Assembly (NCBI RefSeq): GCF_036248275.1
Contig: NZ_CP109181.1
Location: 496,001-560,000 of the forward strand
DNA length: 64,000 bases
Direction: 5' to 3'
Source: Streptomyces sp. NBC_01716
GTDB taxonomy: Bacteria > Actinomycetota > Actinomycetes > Streptomycetales > Streptomycetaceae
This document shows positions 55,506 to 62,913 of the stretch, one piece after another (within the stretch, counting starts at the first letter, position 1; each line of letters starts with the position of its first letter). The notes under the pieces were generated by a model. The model made no database searches and was not told the DNA's origin. It saw only the letters and a list, made by a program, of their open reading frames with translations. The position numbers were made by a program, and so were the translations under genes.

Positions 55506-55940
55506 ATGCACGATCACAGCGGAACACCCGCCGGGCAGTTGAGGCTCGGTGCGGCGGGCATGGTCACCATCAGCAAGCAGTTCCACTTCTCGGCCGGGCA
55601 CGTCCTGGACGTGCTGCCCTCGTGGCACCAGTGCGCCCGTATGCACGGGCACAACTACGTCGTCGTCATGGAACTGGCGGCGCATCCCGACGACTTGACC
55701 GACGCCGGTTTCGTACGGGACTACGGAGACCTGGACAGGTTCAAGACCTGGCTGGACGAGACCCTCGACCACCGGCATCTCAACGACGTCATGGACGTCT
55801 CCACGTCGGCCGAGAACATCGCGCTGTGGATCTTCAGCCAGTGGTCCGGGGAGTATCCCGAACTGACCGCAGTGTGGGTGTCGGAGACACCCAGGACGTG
55901 GGCCGTCTACCGGGTGGAGCCACGCCGGAACACGCCCTAG
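55506..55940 (+). CDS. queD: 6-pyruvoyl-tetrahydropterin synthase / QueD family
   Basis: 144 residues. Zinc His set FHFSAGH and RMHGHNYVV, catalytic Cys in SWHQCARMHGH, second catalytic region DETLDHRHLNDV, and the pterin-binding Glu in the last third (WVSETPRTWAVY). It makes 6-carboxy-tetrahydropterin for 7-deazaguanine synthesis or a related pterin. No QueC, QueE or FolE is near; the gene is coupled to the ATPase in front. ATG 55506; a second ATG at 55560 starts directly before the core. Confidence 0.88.
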   Translation: MHDHSGTPAGQLRLGAAGMVTISKQFHFSAGHVLDVLPSWHQCARMHGHNYVVVMELAAHPDDLTDAGFVRDYGDLDRFKTWLDETLDHRHLNDVMDVSTSAENIALWIFSQWSGEYPELTAVWVSETPRTWAVYRVEPRRNTP

Positions 55941-55957
55941 CGGGGAACGGCCCCCGC
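55940..55957. terminator. Hairpin between convergent genes
   Basis: GCGGGG (55940-55945) and CCCCGC (55952-55957), 6-nt loop. Confidence 0.45.
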
Positions 55958-55959
55958 GC

Positions 55960-56793
55960 TTAGACCAGTTGGTCGTGAAGGACCGGGAGGGACTTCAGTT
56001 TCTCGTGGCTCTCCGTGCCGGGTGGTGCGGTGAAGACCGTGAGGAGCTGGGAGTCGTCCGGGTCGAGCAGAGTCTGGCCGTGCAGTTCCAGGGAGCCGAT
56101 CCGGGGGTGGTCGATGTGCTTGGGGTCGCAGTACGGGCCGATGACCGGGTGTTCGCTCCAGATCGCGGCGAACTCCTGGCTGGTTCCGAGCAGTTCGCCG
56201 ACGAGGGCGGCTGTGCGGGGGTCGGCCGGGGCGCGGGTGTGTGTGGCCAGCAGTTGGGCGGTGATCGTACGGCCGTGCCTGGCGTGGTCCTCGGGCGGGA
56301 GGAGGCTCCGTGCCGCGGGGTCGGTGAACCAGCGGTAGGCCAGGGCGCGCCGGGGTCCGGTGTACCGGGTCTGGTCGCCGAAGAGGAGCGTGGAGAGCCG
56401 GTTCTGGGCGAGGGTCTCGCCGAGGCGGTTGAAGATCTGCGCCGGGGTGTCCTCCATGCGCTCGAAGACCGCCAGCATCCCGGGGTTGATGCGGTCGGTG
56501 CGCGGGACACGCCGGGGGGTGGGGTATCCGGCCAGGCGGCACAGGTGGTCGTATTCCGCCGGGGAGAGCCGCAGGGCGCGTGCGATGGCCGAGAGCATCT
56601 GCTCGGAGGGGCGTGGCCCGCGCTGCTGCTCGATACGGGTGTAGTAGTCCGTCGACATGTTGCTGAGGTGGGCGACCTCCTCACGGCGCAGACCGCCGGT
56701 GCGCCGGCGCCGCGTACGGGGCAGCCCCACGTCCTCGGGCTGGAGGCCCTCGCGCCGGGTGCGCAGGAAGTCGGCCAGGTCGGCGCGGTCCAT
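55960..56793 (-). CDS. XRE-type regulator with MmyB-like ligand domain
   Basis: 277 residues. HTH at 5-70: LADFLRTRREGLQPEDVGLP, RRRTGGLRREEVAHLSNMST, DYYTRIEQQRGPRPSEQML. The C-terminal PAS-like MmyB domain has NRLSTLLFGDQ and WFTDPAARSLLPPED. Such regulators are often next to the oxidoreductase they control; here the divergent gene is an aldehyde dehydrogenase. ATG 56793. Confidence 0.93.
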   Translation of the reverse strand: MDRADLADFLRTRREGLQPEDVGLPRTRRRRTGGLRREEVAHLSNMSTDYYTRIEQQRGPRPSEQMLSAIARALRLSPAEYDHLCRLAGYPTPRRVPRTDRINPGMLAVFERMEDTPAQIFNRLGETLAQNRLSTLLFGDQTRYTGPRRALAYRWFTDPAARSLLPPEDHARHGRTITAQLLATHTRAPADPRTAALVGELLGTSQEFAAIWSEHPVIGPYCDPKHIDHPRIGSLELHGQTLLDPDDSQLLTVFTAPPGTESHEKLKSLPVLHDQLV

Positions 56794-56849
56794 GCGCCCA
56801 CACTCCTCTCGCTGACATGCCATTCGGCCCCGGTGGCCTAGCGGCATGA

Positions 56850-56880
56850 TCACCCTCTGCTGTCAGCGCGGCTAGGGTGA
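56850..56880. promoter_or_regulatory. Widely spaced dyad between XRE and aldehyde dehydrogenase genes
   Basis: TCACCCT (56850-56856) and AGGGTGA (56874-56880), 17 bases between. Candidate site for the XRE regulator. Confidence 0.45.
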
Positions 56881-56961
56881 GGTGTATTCCCCCGGCGTGA
56901 CCTGGATCACGGGACACTCTGTCCCTGGTTGCGCTTCCCGGACCTTGTGACGCTCGCAGTC

Positions 56962-58395
56962 ATGAACACCGACAGCGCACTCACCTTCCCCTCCCCCGCC
57001 CACTGGATCGACGGCCGCGCCGTCCCCTTCGACGGTCCCTTGATCGAGGTCGTCAACCCCGCCACCGGCGATGTCGTCGCCGCCGTCCCCGACGGCACGG
57101 CGGCCGACGCCGACCGCGCCGTGGCGGCGGCGAACGCCGCCTTCCCGGGGTGGGCGGCGACCGACCCGGCCGAACGCGCCGCTGTCGTACGGCGCATGGG
57201 CGCGGGTCTGGAGCGGCGCGGTGAGGAGATCGCCGCCGCCATGACCGCAGAGATGGGCGCCGCGCGCTCCCTGACGGGCACGCTGGCCGTCGCCCTGCCC
57301 CCGATGACGGTCGCCGCCCTCGCCGACGTCGCGGAGAAGTTCCCGTGGACCGAGGAGATCGCGAACTCGCTGATCGTGCGGGAGCCGGTCGGCGTGGTCG
57401 CGGCGATCGTGCCGTGGAACTTCCCCGTCCAGCAGATCGTCACCAAGGTGGTCCCGGCCCTGCTCGCGGGCAATTCCGTGGTCCTCAAGCCGGCCGAGGC
57501 CGCCCCGCTGGCGGCGCGGATCTTCGCCGAGGTCACCGCCGAGGCCGGGCTGCCCGCCGGAGTGTTCAACGTCGTGCACGGCACCGGCCAGGTGGTCGGC
57601 GAGGCGCTGGCCGCACACCCGCGCGTGGACATGGTGTCCTTCACCGGTTCGACCCGGGCGGGGAGGCGCGTCTCCGCCGTCGCGTCCGAGACGGTCAAGC
57701 GGGTCGCCCTGGAGCTCGGCGGCAAGTCCGCGAACATCATCCTGCCGGACGCCGATCTGAAGGCCGCCGTCACCGGCGGTCTTGCCGTCGCCTGGGCCAA
57801 CAACGGCCAGGTCTGCGGCGCGTACAGCCGGATGCTCGTCCCCGCAGAACTGCACGACCAGGTCGTCGGCCTGCTGCGGGAGGCCGCCGCCGAGTACACG
57901 GTCGGCGACCCGGCCGACGAGAGCGTACGCCTGGGGCCGCTGGCCTCCGAGACGCAGCGCGAACGCGTCACCGCGTACATCGAGCGGGGCATCGCCGACG
58001 GCGCCACCCTGGTCCTCGGCGGCCTCGGCCGCCCCGACGGCCTGACCGGCGGTGCGTACGTGAGGCCCACGATCTTCGCCGACGTCGACCCGGGGTCGGT
58101 GATCGCCCAGGAGGAGATCTTCGGCCCGGTCCTGGCGGTCATCCCCTACACGGACGACGACCACGCCGTGGAGATCGCCAACAGCACGATCTACGGCCTC
58201 ACCGGCGCTGTGTTCGGCGAGGAGGAGCACGCCATGGCCGTCGCCCGGCGCATGCGCACCGGACAGGTCGACATCAACGGCGCGCGGTTCAACCCCTTCG
58301 CCCCGTTCGGCGGCTACAAGCAGTCCGGCAACGGCCGTGAGTACGGCCGCCAGGGCCTGGAGGAGTTCCTGGAGACCAAGGCGATCCAGCGCTGA
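56962..58395 (+). CDS. NAD(P)-dependent aldehyde dehydrogenase
   Basis: 477 residues. VVAAIVPWNFPVQQIVTKVV, FTGSTRAGRRVSAVA, catalytic Glu251 (ALELGGKSAN) and Cys285 (NNGQVCGAYSR), EEIFGPVLAVIPY and GGYKQSGNGREYG are all intact. It oxidises an aldehyde to the acid; substrate unknown. The ATG at 56962 follows GACGCTCGCAGTC with no strong ribosome site. Probably governed by the divergent XRE regulator. Confidence 0.95.
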   Translation: MNTDSALTFPSPAHWIDGRAVPFDGPLIEVVNPATGDVVAAVPDGTAADADRAVAAANAAFPGWAATDPAERAAVVRRMGAGLERRGEEIAAAMTAEMGAARSLTGTLAVALPPMTVAALADVAEKFPWTEEIANSLIVREPVGVVAAIVPWNFPVQQIVTKVVPALLAGNSVVLKPAEAAPLAARIFAEVTAEAGLPAGVFNVVHGTGQVVGEALAAHPRVDMVSFTGSTRAGRRVSAVASETVKRVALELGGKSANIILPDADLKAAVTGGLAVAWANNGQVCGAYSRMLVPAELHDQVVGLLREAAAEYTVGDPADESVRLGPLASETQRERVTAYIERGIADGATLVLGGLGRPDGLTGGAYVRPTIFADVDPGSVIAQEEIFGPVLAVIPYTDDDHAVEIANSTIYGLTGAVFGEEEHAMAVARRMRTGQVDINGARFNPFAPFGGYKQSGNGREYGRQGLEEFLETKAIQR

Positions 58396-58457
58396 ACAGC
58401 CGGTGCTGAACGCCGGCATTGAACCGCCGGTGACGGAAAGCGAACGGCTGTAAATGG

Positions 58458-58488
58458 CCGGGGCATTGGTCTAGGCCAACTGCCCCGG
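58458..58488 (+). promoter_or_regulatory. DasR-like box inside a hairpin
   Basis: TGGTCTAGGCCA (58467-58478) matches the core of the DasR responsive element (TGGTCTAGACCA) at 11 of 12 bases. It is flanked by CCGGGGCA (58458-58465) and TGCCCCGG (58481-58488), which could also make it a terminator of the preceding gene. It lies about 145 bases before the sugar dehydrogenase start. Confidence 0.55.
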
Positions 58489-58624
58489 TCCCTGTAAATT
58501 CATCCGTGGCCAGTAAGCCAACGATCCCCACACCCGGGTTGCGTGCTGGTGCGCGGGCGATGCCCAAGAACTCTGCCCCGAGCAGCCGGGTCACCTCCCC
58601 CGTTCGCCGCCTCTAGGAGTCACG

Positions 58625-59761
58625 GTGAAAGTTCGCACCAGAAGCTCGGTGATCATCAGCGCCGTCTGCCTCGTCGCTTCTCTCGCCCTCACCACAGCGT
58701 CCGCCGACGAGCCCGCCGCCTCACGCGAGGCGGCCGGAGTCGAGTTGACTCAAGTGGCCACGGCCCAGAATCCGATCGCCGGCACCGCCGGTCCGGGTGG
58801 CCAGGTCTGGATCGCCGAACGCGCGGGTACTGTACGGGTCTTGGGCGCACAGGGACTCGGAAGACCGGTCCTCGACATCTCCGCCGAGACCACCACCGAC
58901 GGTGAACGCGGCCTGCTGGGCATCGCGTTCGACAAGGGCCAGAAGCACTTCTACATCTCGTACACGGATCTCGAAGGCACCAGCACCGTGGACGAGTTCA
59001 CGATGCGGTACGGAAAGATCCAGCCGAACACCCGGCGCACCGTCATCACCCAGACGCAGCCGTACGAGAACCACAACGGCGGCGACATCAAGTTCGGCCC
59101 CGACGGTTACCTCTACATCGCGCTGGGCGACGGCGGCGCGGGCGGGGACCCGCACGGCAACGGGCAGAAGCTCGACACGCTGCTCGGCAAAATGCTGCGC
59201 ATCGACCCGAACGGCGCGAAGCCCTACGCGATCCCGGCGGACAACCCGTTCGTGGGCGACCCGAACGCCAGGGACGAGATCTGGGCGTACGGCCTCCGCA
59301 ACCCCTGGCGCTTCTCCTTCGACGCGGGCACCGGCGACATGCTGATCGGCGACGTCGGCCAGAGCGACTGGGAGGAGATCGACTGGGCCTCGGCGAAGAG
59401 CGACGGTGGCGAGAACTACGGCTGGGCGTCGATGGAAGGCACCCACCCCTTCCGCGGCGGCACGGAGCCCGCGAACCATGTGCCGCCGGTGTACGAGTAC
59501 GACCGGCTCGGGCTCGGCTGCTCGGTGACCGGCGGCTTCGTCTACCGCGGATCGGCGATCCCTGGACTCAGGGGGCAGTACCTCTACAGCGACTACTGCG
59601 ACGGCACGGTCCGCACCCTGAAGCTCAAGAACGGCAAGGTGACCGGCCAGGGCGACCTCGGGGTCAACCCCGGCGAGGTCATCTCATTCGTCCAGGGCGG
59701 CGACCGAGAGCTGTACGTGCTCACGCTCGGCGGCAGCATCTCGCGTATCGACCCCGCGTGA
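58625..59761 (+). CDS. Secreted PQQ-dependent sugar dehydrogenase (Gdh/HIP-like)
   Basis: 378 residues. Signal peptide (MKVRTRSSVIISAVCLVASL, cleavage after TTASA). Six-bladed propeller with GERGLLGIAFD, ENHNGGDIKFGPDGYLYIAL, GDGGAGGDPHGNGQ, GKMLRIDPNG, YGLRNPWRFSFD and GDVGQSDWEEIDW, the set found in soluble glucose/aldose dehydrogenases. Two Cys (LGCSV, SDYCDG) could pair. It would oxidise sugars outside the cell if PQQ is present; no PQQ genes are near. GTG 58625 with AGGAG upstream. Confidence 0.92.
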   Translation: MKVRTRSSVIISAVCLVASLALTTASADEPAASREAAGVELTQVATAQNPIAGTAGPGGQVWIAERAGTVRVLGAQGLGRPVLDISAETTTDGERGLLGIAFDKGQKHFYISYTDLEGTSTVDEFTMRYGKIQPNTRRTVITQTQPYENHNGGDIKFGPDGYLYIALGDGGAGGDPHGNGQKLDTLLGKMLRIDPNGAKPYAIPADNPFVGDPNARDEIWAYGLRNPWRFSFDAGTGDMLIGDVGQSDWEEIDWASAKSDGGENYGWASMEGTHPFRGGTEPANHVPPVYEYDRLGLGCSVTGGFVYRGSAIPGLRGQYLYSDYCDGTVRTLKLKNGKVTGQGDLGVNPGEVISFVQGGDRELYVLTLGGSISRIDPA

Positions 59762-59799
59762 GCACCGCTTCCGCGGCGTCCTGACAGCTGAACACCGGA

Positions 59800-59833
59800 C
59801 AGGCCCGGTGCCGGGACATCGGCGCCGGGCCTG
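59800..59833. terminator. Strong bidirectional terminator
   Basis: 14-bp stem with one G-T wobble (59800-59813 with 59820-59833), 6-nt loop, between convergent genes. Confidence 0.85.
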
Positions 59834-59839
59834 ATCCGC

Positions 59840-60561
59840 TCAGCGCAGCGCGCGAGCCGCCACCCGCAGGTCGGCCAGAAACCCGGCGTAGGCCGCCTCA
59901 CGATCGTCGGAGCGCAGAACCGCGGACGGGTGCAACGTGATGAGGACCGTTGCCTGTTCCGCCCGCGTCGCCTCGCTCCCCGGGGAGGAGGCAGCGGGAC
60001 CGTACTCCCCCGGTCCTTCGTCACCCGGAACGAGGGACCCAGCAGTGACCGAACGGCGACGGCGCCGAGCCCCACCACCATCTCGGGCCTCACCAGGCGC
60101 AGTTCGGCGTCGAGCCATGGGCGGCAGGCAACCGTCTCGCGCAGACTCGGCGGTTTGTGGATACGCCGCCTGCTCCGCCCGAAGCGGGTGAACTTGAAGT
60201 GCTTCACCGCGTTGGTGAGATACGCCGGCTCCTCGTCGAGCCCCGTCTCCTTCAGCGCCCGCCTCAGCAGATGCCCGGCCGGACCGACGAACGGCCGGCC
60301 CTGCCGGTCCTCCTGGTCCCCGGGCTCCTCGCCGACGAGCATGAGCCGTGCCGAACTCGTACCCGATCCGAAGACCGTGCCCGTCGCGTCCTCGTAGAGG
60401 GGGCAGCCGTGGCAGTCGGCGGCGGCCCGCCGGTGCGCGGGAAGGCCGCCGCGGTCGGGCAGGAAGGGCTCGGCGTCGTAACGCTCCGGGTCGTAACGCT
60501 CCGCGTCGTTCCGCTCGGCGTTCTCATCTGGGTTCTCATCGGTGCCGCTCGTGGACGTCAT
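59840..60561 (-). pseudogene. udgX: UdgX-type uracil-DNA glycosylase, frameshifted near the 3' end
   Basis: Frame 1 gives the enzyme start and middle: CHGCPLYEDATG (Fe-S cysteines), LVGEEPGDQEDRQGRPFVG, FTRFGRSRRRIHKPP (the RRRIH loop with the His that in UdgX links covalently to the abasic site) and VVGLGAVAVRSLLG. After KDRGSTVPLPP the frame becomes nonsense (RGARRRGRNRQRSSS), while a second frame gives GSEATRAEQATVLITLHPSA and VLRSDDREAAYAGF, the true C-terminus with motif B. The shift lies near 59980-60000, in a run CCTCCTCCCCGGGG. A sequencing error or a real mutation. Confidence 0.8.
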
Positions 60562-60692
60562 GCTCCGGCTCACCTCCGGGGTCGGCGGGCGGACCTCGGC
60601 CCACGTCGCCGACCGTACGGCCGGCGGACGGGGCCCGCACGGCGAGACGCCGTACTGCGGCGGTGTGACCGGTCAGTGCGGTCCCCGACCTC

Positions 60693-61775
60693 TCAGTAGC
60701 GGACGTCGCTCTGGAGCAGCGGCGGATACACGGCGGATTCCTGGCCGTCCACCGTGGTCCCGGCGAACTGAAGCATCGCGCGCTGCCCGCCGTGCATGGG
60801 CGCCGGGTAGTCGAGCGTCGGCACGGAGGCCTCGTCCAGGGCGCGTACGTGTTCCGGGCTGAGCGTGGTCTCCAGGGCGACGAGATTGTTCTCCAGGTGC
60901 TCCACGCGACGGGCTCCCACGATCGGTACGACGCTGCCCTCCCGGGCCCGCAGCCAGGCGAGGGACACCGCGGCGGAGCTGGTGCCCAGTTCGTCGGCGA
61001 TGGCGGCCACCGTGTCGATGACCGCGTACTCCGACTCACTGGGCCCGCCGACGAACGCGCTGCGCGCGGAGTCGGTGACCTCGGCGCCGCGCCGGTACTT
61101 GCCGGAGAGGAAGCCGTTCTTCAGAGGGCTCCAGGGCACCAGGGTCATTCCCTGGTCCCGTGCCAGCGGGGCGATCTCGCCCTCCACGGTGCGGGCCAGC
61201 AGCGAGTACTCGACCTGAAGCGCGATCAGCGGGGTCCAGCCCCTGAGCTGGGCCATGGTCTGCGCCTGCGCGGTGACCCACGCGGGCACGTTGGAGAACC
61301 CGATATAGCGGATCTTGCCCGCCCGTACGAGGTCGTCGAGGGTCCGCATGGTTTCCTCGATCGGGGTGTCGCGGTCCCAGTTGTGCAACCAGTACAGGTC
61401 CAGATAGTCGGTGCCCAGCCGGCGCAGCGACTCGTCGAGCTGGGCGGTGATCGACCCACGGCCCGCGCCGCCGCCGTTGGGGTCCCCGGGGAACATGTTG
61501 AAGAAGAACTTGGACGCCAGCACGGTGTGCGAACGCAGCCCGGGGTGCGCGGCGAAGTAGTCCCCGAGAATCTTCTCGGAGTGGCCGTTGGTGTAGAAGT
61601 TCGCGGTGTCGATGAAGTTCCCGCCCCGGTCCAGGTAGGCGGTCAGGATCTTCTCCGACTCCGCCACGCTGCAGCCCGCGCCCCCGGGGTCCTGCCCGAA
61701 GGTCATGGCGCCCAGTGCGAAGGGGCTGACCCGCAGTCCCGAGCGGCCGAGGGTGACGTAATGGTCGAGTGACAT
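60693..61775 (-). CDS. Aldo/keto reductase (AKR, YghZ/Tas-like)
   Basis: 360 residues. LGRSGLRVSPFALGAMTFG start, FIDTANFYTNGHSEKILGDY (Asp, Tyr), ASKFFFNM (Lys), LDLYWLHNWDRD (His), and NADPH end VPIVGARRVEHLENN. TIM-barrel NADPH reductase of broad specificity. ATG 61775. It is divergent from an AraC regulator, about 160 bases between them, a common control layout. Confidence 0.94.
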   Translation of the reverse strand: MSLDHYVTLGRSGLRVSPFALGAMTFGQDPGGAGCSVAESEKILTAYLDRGGNFIDTANFYTNGHSEKILGDYFAAHPGLRSHTVLASKFFFNMFPGDPNGGGAGRGSITAQLDESLRRLGTDYLDLYWLHNWDRDTPIEETMRTLDDLVRAGKIRYIGFSNVPAWVTAQAQTMAQLRGWTPLIALQVEYSLLARTVEGEIAPLARDQGMTLVPWSPLKNGFLSGKYRRGAEVTDSARSAFVGGPSESEYAVIDTVAAIADELGTSSAAVSLAWLRAREGSVVPIVGARRVEHLENNLVALETTLSPEHVRALDEASVPTLDYPAPMHGGQRAMLQFAGTTVDGQESAVYPPLLQSDVRY

Positions 61776-61938
61776 GAGTTCCGCCTTTTGCTGGATGACG
61801 TACAGGAACGAACACCTCCAGCACACCTCACACGGGGCGGGCGGGTGTAGACCGATCCGCTCGGACTCTTGCACGATCCTGCCGAGTTCGCCCGGATCAG
61901 GCTTGCCCGGACCGGCCTGGAGTGCTTTCGTGGAGCGC

Positions 61939-62856
61939 ATGGCCACCACGACCGAACTGCTCGACGAACTCAGGACGCTGATCGCGTCCCACGCGCGCGC
62001 GGACGGAGGTTCCACGATCGACGGGCTGCTGCTGTCCCGGGTCGAGACCGTCGAACCGCATCATTCGCTGACCGAGCCGCTCCTGGTGATCATGGCCCAG
62101 GGCGGCAAGCGGCTTCTGCTCGGTGACGAGGTGTACGAGTACCGGGCGGGCCAGTATCTGATCGTCACCACCGATCTCCCGGTCAGCGGCCACTTCCTCG
62201 GTGCCCGCCCCGACCATCCCTCCCTCGGTCTGGGACTCGTGCTGCCGCCGGGCGCGATCACGCCGCTGCTGCTGGAGAGCACGGCCCAGCGCCGTACGCG
62301 CGGCGCCGCCGCACCACCGGCCATCGCCACCGGGGAAGCCGGCCGCGAACTGCTCGACGCCGTGACCCGGCTGGTGCGGCTGCTCGATCACCCCGCCGAC
62401 GCGCCGGTACTCGCTCCGCTGATCGAGCGGGAGATTCTGTGGCGGCTGCTCTCCGGGCCACACGGCGGCATGATCCGCCAGATCGGTCTGCCCGACAGCA
62501 ATCTGACCCATATCAACCGGGCGGTCCAGTGGATCCGCGACAACTACGCCGAGCCCCTGCGCATCGACGACCTCGCCCGGCTCGCCGGGATGAGCGCCTC
62601 GGCGTTCCACCGGCACTTCCGCACGATCACCGCGACCAGTCCGCTGCAGTTCCAGAAACTCATCCGGCTCCAGGAGGCCCGTTCCCTGCTGCTCGCCCAG
62701 CCGAACGACGTCGCGGGCGCCGGGCACCTGGTCGGTTACGACAGCCAGTCCCAGTTCACGCGCGAGTACCGCAGGCTCTTCGGCGCACCGCCCGGCCGCG
62801 ACGCGGCACGCCTGCACGCCGCGGCCGGTCCTGTCGAAGGCCGACGGCTGCCGTAG
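61939..62856 (+). CDS. AraC-family regulator (AraC_N type)
   Basis: 305 residues. N-domain LVIMAQGGKRLLLGDEVYEY, LIVTTDLPVSGHFL is the AraC_N cupin; C-domain AVQWIRDNYAEPLRIDDLAR, LAGMSASAFHRHFRTITATS, YDSQSQFTREYRRLFG holds two helix-turn-helices. It probably controls the divergent aldo/keto reductase. ATG 61939; GTG at 61930 also fits. Confidence 0.93.
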   Translation: MATTTELLDELRTLIASHARADGGSTIDGLLLSRVETVEPHHSLTEPLLVIMAQGGKRLLLGDEVYEYRAGQYLIVTTDLPVSGHFLGARPDHPSLGLGLVLPPGAITPLLLESTAQRRTRGAAAPPAIATGEAGRELLDAVTRLVRLLDHPADAPVLAPLIEREILWRLLSGPHGGMIRQIGLPDSNLTHINRAVQWIRDNYAEPLRIDDLARLAGMSASAFHRHFRTITATSPLQFQKLIRLQEARSLLLAQPNDVAGAGHLVGYDSQSQFTREYRRLFGAPPGRDAARLHAAAGPVEGRRLP

Positions 62857-62878
62857 GAGACCGCTCCAGCAGACGAGT

Positions 62879-62906
62879 GTACGTTCGTACGCTCTGGCTG
62901 TACGCT
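62879..62906 (+). promoter_or_regulatory. Palindrome and -10 of the MFS gene
   Basis: GTACG-TT-CGTAC (62879-62890), and TACGCT (62901-62906), a TAnnnT -10 seven bases before the ATG, so a leaderless start at 62914 is likely. The palindrome covers the -35 region, as a TetR-type repressor site would. Confidence 0.45.
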
Positions 62907-62913
62907 CGCGCTC

